Notes under the pieces: generated by a model
The model's input: the letters and a program-made list of their open reading frames with translations, nothing else
The model's database searches: none
What the model was told of the DNA's origin: nothing
NCBI GenBank assembly: GCA_910588045.1
Contig: CAJUPS010000004.1
Location: 36,311 to 100,310, forward strand
Direction: 5' to 3'
DNA from: an uncultured Oscillospiraceae bacterium
GTDB taxonomy: Bacteria > Bacillota > Clostridia > Oscillospirales > Oscillospiraceae
DNA length: 64,000 bases
Translations under genes and position numbers: made by a program
Shown: in pieces, positions 17,157 through 24,901 of the stretch
Position numbering within the stretch: position 1 is the first letter of the stretch
Layout of the letters: each line of letters opens with the position of its first letter

Positions 17157-18869
17157 CTACTTGGTGACGGATGCCTTCAGGTATCCTGCCACGCCGGAGA
17201 CTGTGGACAGGCCCAGGGCCTCCTCGGTGATGCGGCAGAAATCTTTTTCGTGCCAGCGGTGGATCTGGGCGCGGGTGGCCAATACGGAGGCGGCGCTGAC
17301 GGAAAACTCATCCAGGCCCCAGCACATGAGCAGGGGGATGAGCCCCGGGTCGGCGGCCGCCTCGCCGCACATGCCCACGGGGATGCCCGCCCGCTTTCCG
17401 GCGGAGATCACGTTCCGGATGGAGCGCAGGACGGCGGGCTGGAAGGGCGTGTACAGCTTCTCCACCTTGGCGTTGCCCCGGTCCACGGCCATGGTGTACT
17501 GGGTCAGGTCGTTGGTGCCGATGGAGAAGAAGTCGCACTCCTTGGCCAGCAGGTCGGCGATGAGGGCGGCGGCGGGCGTCTCGATCATGACGCCCAGGTC
17601 AATCTCCTTGTCAAAGGGGATGCTGGCCTCGGCCAGCTCCTTCTTGCACTGCTCCAGCAGCTCCCGTGCGGAGCGCACCTCCTCCACGCATGTGACCAGG
17701 GGGAGCATGATCTTGATGTTCTTCTCCTCCGCCCCGGCCCGAAGCAGGGCGCGGAGCTGGACCTTGAACAACTCCGGGCGGCTCAGGCAGTACCGGATGG
17801 CCCGGTGGCCCAGGAAGGGGTTCTCCTCCTGCTCCAACCCCAGGTAGTCGATGGCCTTGTCGCCGCCCACATCCAGCGTGCGGATGATGACTTCCTTCCC
17901 CGCCATGGTCTTGGACACGGCGTGGTAGGCCTCGTACTGCACCGTCTCGTCGGGAAGGCTGGTGCGGTCCATGAAGAGAAATTCGGTGCGAAACAGGCCA
18001 ATGCCCTCCGCGCCGGACTGCGCGGCGTCCTCCGCCTCGGATGCAGAGCCGATATTGGCGTACAGGTGGTAGTATTTGCCATCGGCGTCGGCGGTGGGCT
18101 TATCCCGGTAGATCTCCAGGGCGGCGATCTGCTCCTGATGATCCTTCTGCCGGGACAGATATTCGCCCCGGGTGCGGGCGTCGGGATTGAGGACCACGAC
18201 GCCCTCGCTGCCGTCCACAATCAGTCCGTCTCCATCCTGGACCAGCTCCAGGGCCTTGGGGATGCTCAGGACGGCGGGCAGGCGGAGGGCCCGGGCCAGA
18301 ATGGCGGAATGACTGGTGCGCCCGCCGGTCTCCGTGACGATGCCCGCCACATTCTCCTTGTTCAGCCCCACCGTCATGGAGGGGGTCAGGTCGCGGGCCA
18401 CCAGGATGGTCCCGGCGGGCAGGGCGCTGAGATCGACGCCCGCGGTCCCCAGCAAAATGGACAGCAGACGGGTGCGGATGTCCCGCACGTCGGTGGCCCG
18501 CTGCCGCATGAGTTCGTCGTCCACGGCGGCGAACATGTCGGCATACATGCCCAGTATGCTGTCCGCCGCCGCCTCCGCGCAGGAGCCGCCATCGATGGCC
18601 TCCTGCATCTGGGAGAACATGAAGGGGTCAGCCAGCATGGTGATTTGTCCGGTGAGGATCTCGGCCTCCTTGGGACCGGCCTGCTCGCGGATGCGCACAG
18701 CCATAGCGGAGGTGCGCCGGTTGAACTCGTCGATGGCATCCTTCAGGCGGGCCTTTTCCGCCTCTTTGCCGGAGTAGGGAACGGCGGAGTAGTCCAGCTT
18801 CTCCTCCCGGATGCAGACGGCGCGGCCCAGGCCGACACCGGCAGAGGCGTTGATTCCTTTGAGAACCAT
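17157..18869 (-). CDS. ptsI: PTS Enzyme I (phosphoenolpyruvate-protein phosphotransferase)
   Basis: 570-residue cytoplasmic Enzyme I that takes phosphate from PEP and passes it to HPr. The active-site His187 lies in GGRTSHS. The PEP-binding barrel shows GIGLFRTEFLFMDR, GTNDLTQY and the late Cys in GMCGEAAADP. Full family length. The ATG follows AAGGGGGAG. It sits 11 bases after the HPr gene and 70 bases before the transporter gene, with a GC-rich hairpin in that gap. Carrying EI inside a sugar operon hints that it is either the only EI of the cell or a dedicated copy induced with this sugar; the window cannot tell which. Confidence 0.95.
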   Translation of the reverse strand: MVLKGINASAGVGLGRAVCIREEKLDYSAVPYSGKEAEKARLKDAIDEFNRRTSAMAVRIREQAGPKEAEILTGQITMLADPFMFSQMQEAIDGGSCAEAAADSILGMYADMFAAVDDELMRQRATDVRDIRTRLLSILLGTAGVDLSALPAGTILVARDLTPSMTVGLNKENVAGIVTETGGRTSHSAILARALRLPAVLSIPKALELVQDGDGLIVDGSEGVVVLNPDARTRGEYLSRQKDHQEQIAALEIYRDKPTADADGKYYHLYANIGSASEAEDAAQSGAEGIGLFRTEFLFMDRTSLPDETVQYEAYHAVSKTMAGKEVIIRTLDVGGDKAIDYLGLEQEENPFLGHRAIRYCLSRPELFKVQLRALLRAGAEEKNIKIMLPLVTCVEEVRSARELLEQCKKELAEASIPFDKEIDLGVMIETPAAALIADLLAKECDFFSIGTNDLTQYTMAVDRGNAKVEKLYTPFQPAVLRSIRNVISAGKRAGIPVGMCGEAAADPGLIPLLMCWGLDEFSVSAASVLATRAQIHRWHEKDFCRITEEALGLSTVSGVAGYLKASVTK

Positions 18870-18880
18870 GGCGCTCCCCC

Positions 18881-19147
18881 TTACAGGTCGCCCAGGCCGG
18901 ACTCCACCAGCTTGATGGCGGCCTCCAGGGCCTCCGCCTCCTGGGGACCCTCGCAGCGGATCTCGATCTCTGCGCCCTGCTTGATGCAGGAGGCCATCAG
19001 CTGCATGATGCCCTTGCCGTTGATGGTCTTCTCTCCGAAGAGGATGGTGACGGCGCTGTCGTATTTGTTCATCTCGGCGACGAACACCTGGGCGGGGCGC
19101 ATGTGCAGACCCTGGGGGTTGATGACCTTCGTTTTAGCGGATACCAT
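18881..19147 (-). CDS. ptsH: HPr phosphocarrier protein with Gly at the regulatory Ser46 site
   Basis: 88-residue HPr. The phosphorylatable His15 is present in GLHMRPA. Aligned by residue number to Bacillus HPr, position 46 reads NGKGIM where the usual motif is KSIM, so the serine used by HPr kinase/phosphorylase is replaced by glycine. This HPr should therefore transfer phosphate but not act as a CcpA corepressor. The ATG follows AAAGGGAG. A 110-base gap separates it from the kinase gene upstream and contains operator-like repeats (19239-19262), so ptsH onward may also have its own promoter. Confidence 0.93.
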   Translation of the reverse strand: MVSAKTKVINPQGLHMRPAQVFVAEMNKYDSAVTILFGEKTINGKGIMQLMASCIKQGAEIEIRCEGPQEAEALEAAIKLVESGLGDL

Positions 19148-19235
19148 AGTAAATACTCCCTTTCAAATATAGAATGATATGGATTGATACGGCCTCCGCA
19201 GCCGTTGGGTTCTCTGGAATAGGCTTGATGTATCG

Positions 19236-19264
19236 AATCAAAATCGCGCAGAATCAATCAAAAA
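19236..19264 (-). promoter_or_regulatory. Operator-like repeats inside the PTS operon
   Basis: On the plus strand AATCAAAA, then AATCAATCAAAA a short distance on, repeat the CAATCAAA words found before the DeoR gene. They overlap the end of the kinase gene and lie about 90 bases before ptsH. This fits a second DeoR-controlled promoter for ptsH-ptsI-mtlA and the dehydrogenase. No clear -35/-10 pair was picked out. Confidence 0.4.
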
Positions 19265-20160
19265 GCGTCCAGCAGGGCCAGAATATCCTTTTCCTCCGCC
19301 AGACCGTCGGAGAAGGCGGTGGCGGACCCCGCAGCGGCGCCCATCCGGTGGGCCGCCGCGTAGTCCCCGGTCCGCAGCCATCCGGCCAGGAAACCGGCCA
19401 CCATGGAGTCCCCCGCGCCCACAGAGTTGCGGACCTTGCCTTTCGGTACGCCCAGCCGGTGGCAGTTCCCGGCCTCGTCCAGCAGCAGAGAGCCGTCCCC
19501 CGCCATGGATACCAGCACGTTCCTGGCCCCCCGCTCCTGGAGCTGCCGGGCGCAGGCGGTGATCTCCTGGTCCGTCACGGGGGTCTGGCCGAAGATCTCA
19601 CCCAACTCGTGGTTGTTGGGCTTAATGAGGAAGGGTCGGTAGGGGAGCACCGCGCACAGCAGCTCCCGGGTGGCGTCCACCACCGAGAGGATCCCCCGCC
19701 CCTCCAGCCGCTGGAGGATCCGTTGGTACACGTCGTCCGGCAGGGAGGCGGGGATGGAACCGGACAGGTCCAGAATGTCCCCGCTTTGCAGCTGGTCCAG
19801 CTTCCGGAACAGCTCCTCCAGAGCAGCGGCAGGAATGCCGGGTCCCTGGCCGTTGATCTCGGTCTCCTCCCCGGCCTTGATCTTCACGTTGATGCGGGTC
19901 AGCCCCTCCGACAGCCAGATGAAGTCGGTTCGGACGCCGCTCTTCCGCAGGCCCTTCTCCAGGGCCTGGCCCGTGAATCCGGCCAGGAAGCCCAGGGCGA
20001 TGTTCTCGACCCCCAGGTGGCTGAGGACGGTGGAGACATTGATGCCCTTGCCGCCGAACTGAACCTCCTCCCGCTCCGTGCGGTTGATGCCGCCCGAGCG
20101 GAAGTCGGCCATCCGGACTACATAGTCCAGGGCGGGATTGAATGTAACGGTGTAAACCAT
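19258..20160 (-). CDS. fruK: 1-phosphofructokinase-type PfkB kinase
   Basis: 300-residue PfkB-family sugar kinase of the FruK/LacC group, expected to phosphorylate fructose 1-phosphate (or tagatose 6-phosphate) with ATP. It starts MVYTVTFNPALDYVV, the classical N-terminus of this group, shows FGGKGINVS near residue 37 and the catalytic signature SVGAGDSMVAGF near 245. The start at 20160 follows GAGGAGGTA; an earlier in-frame start would overlap the regulator gene by over 100 bases. Four bases separate it from the DeoR stop. Its presence beside a mannitol transporter rather than a fructose one is the key oddity of the operon. Confidence 0.88.
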   Translation of the reverse strand: MVYTVTFNPALDYVVRMADFRSGGINRTEREEVQFGGKGINVSTVLSHLGVENIALGFLAGFTGQALEKGLRKSGVRTDFIWLSEGLTRINVKIKAGEETEINGQGPGIPAAALEELFRKLDQLQSGDILDLSGSIPASLPDDVYQRILQRLEGRGILSVVDATRELLCAVLPYRPFLIKPNNHELGEIFGQTPVTDQEITACARQLQERGARNVLVSMAGDGSLLLDEAGNCHRLGVPKGKVRNSVGAGDSMVAGFLAGWLRTGDYAAAHRMGAAAGSATAFSDGLAEEKDILALLDAF

Positions 20161-20164
20161 GGCG

Positions 20165-20908
20165 CTATACCTCCTCGATGCTTGTATACTCCCGGTAACG
20201 CTGGTCCGGCAGACGGTCGGTGATGATGCTGGCGTCCTCCAGGGGGAACATCTCCGCCGCCGTGATCGTATCAAACTTGCTGGCGTCCGCCAGCACGTAG
20301 GCCTCTCGGGCCCGAAGGGCCGCCAGGGCCTTGACCGCCGCCTCCTCCGGGTCCGGCGTGGTGAAGCCTTGGCTGACGGCCACGCCGTTGGCCCCTAAAA
20401 ATGCCTTTGTAAAATTGTAACGCTTCAGCGAGAGAAGCGCCTCCGTGCCCACCAGGGCCACCGTGCCCGGTTTCAGCATTCCCCCCAGTACATAGACCCG
20501 CAGTCCCCGACGGGTCAGTTTAGCGGCGCACTCGATGCTGCTGGTGACGAACAAGGCTTTTTGAACCTGGATGTAGTCCGCCATGAGCATCACGGTGGAT
20601 CCGGCGTCCAGGTAGACCACGTCCTCGTCCGTGACCAGCCCGGCAGCATATCGGGCAATGCGCCGTTTTTCCTCCATGTTGAGCTGCTGCTTGGTCTCCA
20701 TGTCCAGCTCTTCGCCCCGGAACTCCTCGCCGATAAGCACCGCGCCGCCGTGGACCTTGTTCAGCTTGCCCTGCCGGGCCAGCAGGGTCAGGTCCCGTCG
20801 GATGGTGGCTTCCGACGCGCCGGTCACTTCGCACAGATGTCCCACGCTGACCGCCCGCTGCTGTTCCAGCTCCGTCAGGATGGTTTCCATCCTCTGTTCT
20901 GCTAACAT
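20165..20908 (-). CDS. DeoR-family repressor of the PTS operon
   Basis: 247-residue DeoR-type regulator. The N-terminal helix-turn-helix (VSVGHLCEVTGASEATIRRDL, residues about 20-42) is followed by the sugar-phosphate-isomerase-like effector domain with DAGSTVMLMADYI and LGANGVAVSQGFTT. The start chosen is the ATG at 20908; a GTG 12 bases upstream overlaps the AAGGAGG site. It is the first gene of the operon, so it should autoregulate. Fructose 1-phosphate is the known effector for several relatives (FruR type), which would suit the proposed pathway. Confidence 0.9.
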   Translation of the reverse strand: MLAEQRMETILTELEQQRAVSVGHLCEVTGASEATIRRDLTLLARQGKLNKVHGGAVLIGEEFRGEELDMETKQQLNMEEKRRIARYAAGLVTDEDVVYLDAGSTVMLMADYIQVQKALFVTSSIECAAKLTRRGLRVYVLGGMLKPGTVALVGTEALLSLKRYNFTKAFLGANGVAVSQGFTTPDPEEAAVKALAALRAREAYVLADASKFDTITAAEMFPLEDASIITDRLPDQRYREYTSIEEV

Positions 20909-20924
20909 ATTTTCTGACACCTCC

Positions 20925-21030
20925 TTTGAGTGATTGCATTTGATTGGTTTTGCTTACATTTGAATGATACAACTATTTTGAGCCGGTGTCAATCTTTTTC
21001 AATCAAATTCGCTCACAAATAATCAAACCC
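20925..21030 (-). promoter_or_regulatory. Promoter and DeoR-type operator region of the PTS operon
   Basis: Read on the minus strand, TTGACA (20992-20987) and TATCAT (20969-20964) are separated by exactly 17 bases, a near-consensus promoter. Copies of TTTGATTG or its complement lie on both sides (CAATCAAA at 21000-21007, AATCAAAC near 21021, TTTGATTGG near 20938), a multi-site arrangement typical for DeoR proteins. Binding there would block the promoter. Confidence 0.7.
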
Positions 21031-21090
21031 GAATTTGTGCAGAATCACGAAGATTTGAGGAAGTAGAACAGGAGGCGCAGGCATTCCAAA

Positions 21091-21123
21091 CGGCCCACCG
21101 GGTTTCGCTATCCCGGTGGGCCG
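21091..21123 (+). terminator. Strong hairpin in a gene-free stretch
   Basis: A perfect 12-base GC-rich stem (CGGCCCACCGGG, 21091-21102, with 21112-21123) and 9-base loop is followed on the plus strand by a loosely T-rich run. No gene ends just before it on either strand. It may end a short untranslated RNA or be a relic. The rest of 21031-21481 holds no gene I can support apart from the possible LacI operator at 21283. Confidence 0.45.
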
Positions 21124-21282
21124 TAGTCTTTATCTTGCTTTTTTGCTCAGATTCAGCGGAGCTTCCTCGGTGGCAATCTCCGCTTTCATCGTGGCTGCCA
21201 TTTTTGTCAGCGGAATTTGCAAAAGAAGCAGGAAAGTTTCCACAAAAAGAGGAGCAGAAATTTGTCTGATTTATTTGTTTAC

Positions 21283-21295
21283 GAAACAATGTTTC
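21283..21295. promoter_or_regulatory. Possible LacI-type operator
   Basis: GAAACAATGTTTC is a perfect inverted repeat (GAAAC, three bases, GTTTC), the general shape of LacI-family operators. It lies about 190 bases before the LacI-type gene at 21482 and would suit autoregulation. Confidence 0.4.
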
Positions 21296-21481
21296 TTCTC
21301 TATCATGAGAAACAACGCTGAGGAGACGCGTCAACAAGATGCCCGGAAAACATCTAACCAGAACCCGGAGAATGTTTGCCTTTTTATCCCCTTTTTCGCT
21401 GCACTTCAACTTTGCGGCCATTTTCCAATACCATACTTGACCGTGCACCGGGAATACTACAGAAAAAGAGGGGGTGAGCAT

Positions 21482-22474
21482 GTGAGGGTTACCGTAGAAG
21501 AAATCGCCAAAATTGCGGGGGTCTCCAAGGCGACTGTCTCCCGGGTCTTGAATCACTCTGATACCGGCGTAAGCACCCAGACCAGGGAAAAAGTACAGCG
21601 CATTATTGATGAGATGCACTATTCGCCGGACCGCATAGGAATCCAGATGCAGTCAAAAAGTATTGGGCTGGTGGTTCCTGATATTACAAATCCCTTTTTC
21701 GCTGACATTGCCCGCGCTGTTGCAAACCAGGCCATCCATAACAATTATGTGGTCATTTTGATGAACACCGACTTTTCCGAGAAAAAAGAGTTGGAGTACA
21801 TTTCCACTTTGATTGCCAAGAAGGTGGATGGGATTATCCTGATTCCCTCTGGGAGCGAGAGCAGGAAGGGGCACTTTGCTCCCAGGAAGTACGGGATTCC
21901 CTTGGTTCTGCTGGACCGAAAGCTGGACCGGTTGGATTCCTGTACCACCATCTGCTCTGACAACGAGTATGCTGCTTTCTGCTCCTGTGAGCTGCTCATC
22001 AAAAATGGCTCCCGAAGCATTGCCTTTATCTCGGGCCCCCTGCGCATATCCACTTCCAAGGAGCGTTTAGCGGGCTATAAATTGGCCCTGGGGCAGTATG
22101 GTATTCCTTTTGAACAGGATATGGTCAAAATCGGGGATTATACGGTGGAGAGCGGATACAATGCCGTGCTGTCACTGGAGAAGGAGGGAATCAACTATTC
22201 TGCCATCCTGGCGGCAAATGACATGATGGCGCTGGGAGCCTTACGGGCATTGAAAGAGTTTTCCTATAAAATTCCGGAGACGAAGGAAATCATCGGCTTT
22301 GACAACATCAACTTCTCTCAATACTGTGAACCTCCGCTTACCACCATCCAGCAGCCGACAGCAGAGATGGGGAAGAAGGCGACCGAGGCCCTTATCAATC
22401 TGATAAACGGAGAACCTGTGCCCAATTACAGGCGGTTACAGCCTAAGATGATCCTGCGAAAAACGACCAAATGA
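21482..22474 (+). CDS. LacI-family transcriptional regulator
   Basis: 330-residue repressor. The N-terminal helix-turn-helix is complete (VTVEEIAKIAGVSKATVSRVLN, residues 3-24) with the hinge region to about residue 55. The periplasmic-binding-protein-like effector domain begins at SIGLVVPDITNPFF. The GTG start at 21482 follows AGAGGGGG; the frame is open further upstream but shows no domain there. It is the first gene of a plus-strand cluster with ribokinase and ribose pyranase, so ribose or a riboside is a reasonable effector (inference). Confidence 0.93.
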   Translation: MRVTVEEIAKIAGVSKATVSRVLNHSDTGVSTQTREKVQRIIDEMHYSPDRIGIQMQSKSIGLVVPDITNPFFADIARAVANQAIHNNYVVILMNTDFSEKKELEYISTLIAKKVDGIILIPSGSESRKGHFAPRKYGIPLVLLDRKLDRLDSCTTICSDNEYAAFCSCELLIKNGSRSIAFISGPLRISTSKERLAGYKLALGQYGIPFEQDMVKIGDYTVESGYNAVLSLEKEGINYSAILAANDMMALGALRALKEFSYKIPETKEIIGFDNINFSQYCEPPLTTIQQPTAEMGKKATEALINLINGEPVPNYRRLQPKMILRKTTK

Positions 22475-22530
22475 AGGGGGGATGCGCAGCGGAATAGAAC
22501 CTGTCCACAAAATTGAATGGAGGTGTTCGA

Positions 22531-23463
22531 TTGAAAAAAATTCTTGTGATCGGAAGTACCAACTTGGACTTTGTCATTCAGCTGGATGCGCTGCCGGTTC
22601 CCGGCGAGACGCTGCTGTGCAAATCGTTCGCACAGATTCCCGGCGGCAAGGGGGCAAACCAGGCATATGCCTGTGGAAGATTAGGCGGAGCACCCCGGTT
22701 CCTGAGCGCGGTTGGGACGGACAAATTTGGCGGTGGTATCATCGAGGGGCTGAAGCAGGTGGGAGTTGACTGCTCCTCCGTCTTCTTCAGCGAGGAGAAA
22801 AATACGGGAATGGCAATGATCTGCGTCGATGCAAGCGGCAGCAATTTGATTATTGTGATTCCGGGAGCGAATGAGCTGTGCACAAAGGCATATATCCAGT
22901 CGTTGGAATCGCTGCTGGAAGAGGCTGACATTGTGCTGGCACAGTTGGAAATCCCCTTAGATGGCGTATACTACATCATGAAGCGGGCGTATGAACGCGG
23001 GAAAATAACGATTCTCAACCCCGCCCCCGCACCGGAGGCGATCCCGGAAGATGTCTATCCCTGTCTCCATTATATCACGCCCAATGAGACGGAGCTGCAA
23101 AAGCTGACCGGCCACCCGATCTCAACGGTGGAGGATGCGTCCGTTGCCGCGAAGCTGCTGCTGGAAAAGGGCGTTTCAAATGTGATTGTTACACTGGGCG
23201 AAAAAGGAGCGCTCCTGAGAAACCGAGAGGGGGAAACGCTCTATGCAGCCCCGGAGGTCCCCGTGGTGGACACAACCGCCGCCGGAGATACCTTTAACGG
23301 CGCGGTTGCGGTCATGTTGGCAGAGGGAGTGGACATCGAACAGGCGGTTCCGTTTGCCAACGCCGCTGCGTCCCTGGCGGTTTCCAGAAGGGGGGCGCAG
23401 ACCTCGGTGCCATCCCGTGCTGAGGTGGACAGCTACCTGAGAGAAGGAGGAAAACGGGCGTGA
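22531..23463 (+). CDS. rbsK: Ribokinase
   Basis: 310-residue PfkB-family ribokinase, converting ribose to ribose 5-phosphate. It shows the N-terminal substrate motif PGGKGANQAYACGRLGG (about residues 37-53), NPAPAP and the catalytic signature DTTAAGDTFNGA near residue 250. The start chosen is the TTG at 22531, six bases after GGAGGT; an in-frame TTG at 22513 precedes that site. The stop overlaps the start of rbsD by four bases, as in many rbs operons. The sequence is closer to ribokinase than to other PfkB kinases; 2-deoxyribose or another pentose remains possible. Confidence 0.9.
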   Translation: MKKILVIGSTNLDFVIQLDALPVPGETLLCKSFAQIPGGKGANQAYACGRLGGAPRFLSAVGTDKFGGGIIEGLKQVGVDCSSVFFSEEKNTGMAMICVDASGSNLIIVIPGANELCTKAYIQSLESLLEEADIVLAQLEIPLDGVYYIMKRAYERGKITILNPAPAPEAIPEDVYPCLHYITPNETELQKLTGHPISTVEDASVAAKLLLEKGVSNVIVTLGEKGALLRNREGETLYAAPEVPVVDTTAAGDTFNGAVAVMLAEGVDIEQAVPFANAAASLAVSRRGAQTSVPSRAEVDSYLREGGKRA

Positions 23464-23855
23464 AAAAGGATAGAATTTTGAATGCAGAGCTGATGCGCCT
23501 GATCTCCTCCCTGGGACATACGCAGACGCTGGTGATTGGGGATGCTGGCTTACCGGTGCCCAAAGGCGTGCCATGTATCGACCTCTCCGTTGTACAAGGC
23601 GTACCCTCGTTTCGGGATCTGCTGGCGGCCGTCGCGGGAGAGCTGGTGGTGGAGTCGGCGGTCTATGCGGAGGAAGCGGATGAGAAGAATCCTGAGATTG
23701 TTTCTTTCATACGGAGAACTCTGCCGGACATCCCGCTGGCCGTCGTGCCCCATGAGAAGTTCAAGCAAATGACGAAGGATTCCATGGGGATTATCCGCAC
23801 CGGCGAGTGTTCCGCCTATGCCAACATCATTCTCGTCGGAGGAGTCAATTTTTGA
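23460..23855 (+). CDS. rbsD: RbsD-type ribose pyranase
   Basis: 131-residue member of the RbsD/FucU family, which interconverts pyranose and furanose forms so that ribokinase receives furanose. The catalytic His20 is in SLGHTQTLVIGDAGLP, and the C-terminal substrate motif is GECSAYANIILVGGV. Length matches RbsD. GTG start, overlapping the end of rbsK by four bases, which indicates coupled translation. The pairing strongly supports ribose as an intermediate of the pathway encoded here. Confidence 0.93.
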   Translation: MKKDRILNAELMRLISSLGHTQTLVIGDAGLPVPKGVPCIDLSVVQGVPSFRDLLAAVAGELVVESAVYAEEADEKNPEIVSFIRRTLPDIPLAVVPHEKFKQMTKDSMGIIRTGECSAYANIILVGGVNF

Positions 23856-23875
23856 AAACAGGAGGTAAAGGCCAT

Positions 23876-24886
23876 ATGAAAGCGGCTGTTTTTGAGCGAG
23901 AGGGCGTTCTGACCATCAAAGAAGTGGAACGGCCTCAGATCAAGCGCCCGGATCAGGTGCTGATCGAGGTGGAGGCGTGCAGCATCTGCGGAACCGATGT
24001 CCATATCACGGCAGTTCCCGCCGGTTATGCCGCCACAAATGGGACGATCCTGGGACATGAGTTTTGCGGCTATATTGTGGAAAAGGGTGCCGACGTGCAG
24101 CACTTGGAGATTGGCGATCGGGTGGTGGTCAATCCCAACAATTACTGTGGTGTCTGCACATACTGCCGAAAAAATCTGCCCAACCAGTGCGAGCATATCG
24201 AGGCGCTGGGGATCGACTATGACGGAGCGTTCGCAAAATACTGCCTGGTCAGCGGGAAGGTCGCCTACCGGATTAGCAAGGAGCTTCCCGCCGAGGCAGC
24301 GGCCTGTGTCGAACCGCTGGCCTGTGCGGTAAACGGGCTCCACAAGGTGAATGTACAGCCGGGCAGCTCTGCGGTTGTTATCGGTTCCGGACCCATCGGG
24401 CTGATGATCACCCTGCTGCTGAAGGCGTCCGGGGCGGGGAGAATCTTCCTGCTTGAGACCGCGCCGTACCGGATTGACTTTGCACGGAAGCTTGGCGCGG
24501 CGGAGGTTTTGGATCCCATCCACATGGATGCCAGGAAAATCGTTCTGGACGCGACGGGGATTGGCGCAGATTTCGTGTTCGATGTAACCGGTTCCCAAAT
24601 TGTTTCCAGTATTGATTATGTCCGAAAGGGCGGAACCGTGGTGCTGTTCGGCGTCAACAAGAACGCGCGGGCAGAGGTTGCCCAGTGTGAGATCACGACC
24701 AAGGAGATTTCCGTCCTGGGAACCTGGCTGGCCAACGCCACATTCCCGGAGGCCATCAAGATTCTGGAAACGCAGGTAATTGACGTTCAGCGGCTGATTA
24801 CGGACATCGTCCCGCTGGAGAAAATCCATGAGGGCCTTGAAAAGCTTCGCGCCGGGCGGGCTGTGAAGGTCATTGTAAAACCGTAA
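23876..24886 (+). CDS. Zinc-dependent medium-chain polyol/alcohol dehydrogenase
   Basis: 336-residue MDR-family NAD(P)-dependent dehydrogenase of the sorbitol/threonine dehydrogenase type. Catalytic zinc ligands are in CSICGTDVH and GHEFCGY. The structural zinc lobe is intact (CGVCTYCRKNLPNQCE), unlike the enzyme at 13918. The cofactor loop reads GSGPIGLM. The ATG at 23876 follows AGGAGG, 20 bases after rbsD. It probably oxidises a secondary alcohol of a sugar or polyol that enters the ribose branch, but the substrate is not readable. Confidence 0.88.
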   Translation: MKAAVFEREGVLTIKEVERPQIKRPDQVLIEVEACSICGTDVHITAVPAGYAATNGTILGHEFCGYIVEKGADVQHLEIGDRVVVNPNNYCGVCTYCRKNLPNQCEHIEALGIDYDGAFAKYCLVSGKVAYRISKELPAEAAACVEPLACAVNGLHKVNVQPGSSAVVIGSGPIGLMITLLLKASGAGRIFLLETAPYRIDFARKLGAAEVLDPIHMDARKIVLDATGIGADFVFDVTGSQIVSSIDYVRKGGTVVLFGVNKNARAEVAQCEITTKEISVLGTWLANATFPEAIKILETQVIDVQRLITDIVPLEKIHEGLEKLRAGRAVKVIVKP

Positions 24887-24901
24887 AACGGAAGTAGACA
24901 T

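Noticed and set aside
15170..19172. Two long plus-strand frames opposite mtlA and ptsI
   Set aside because: The minus-strand genes have all family motifs; the plus frames have biased composition and no ribosome sites.
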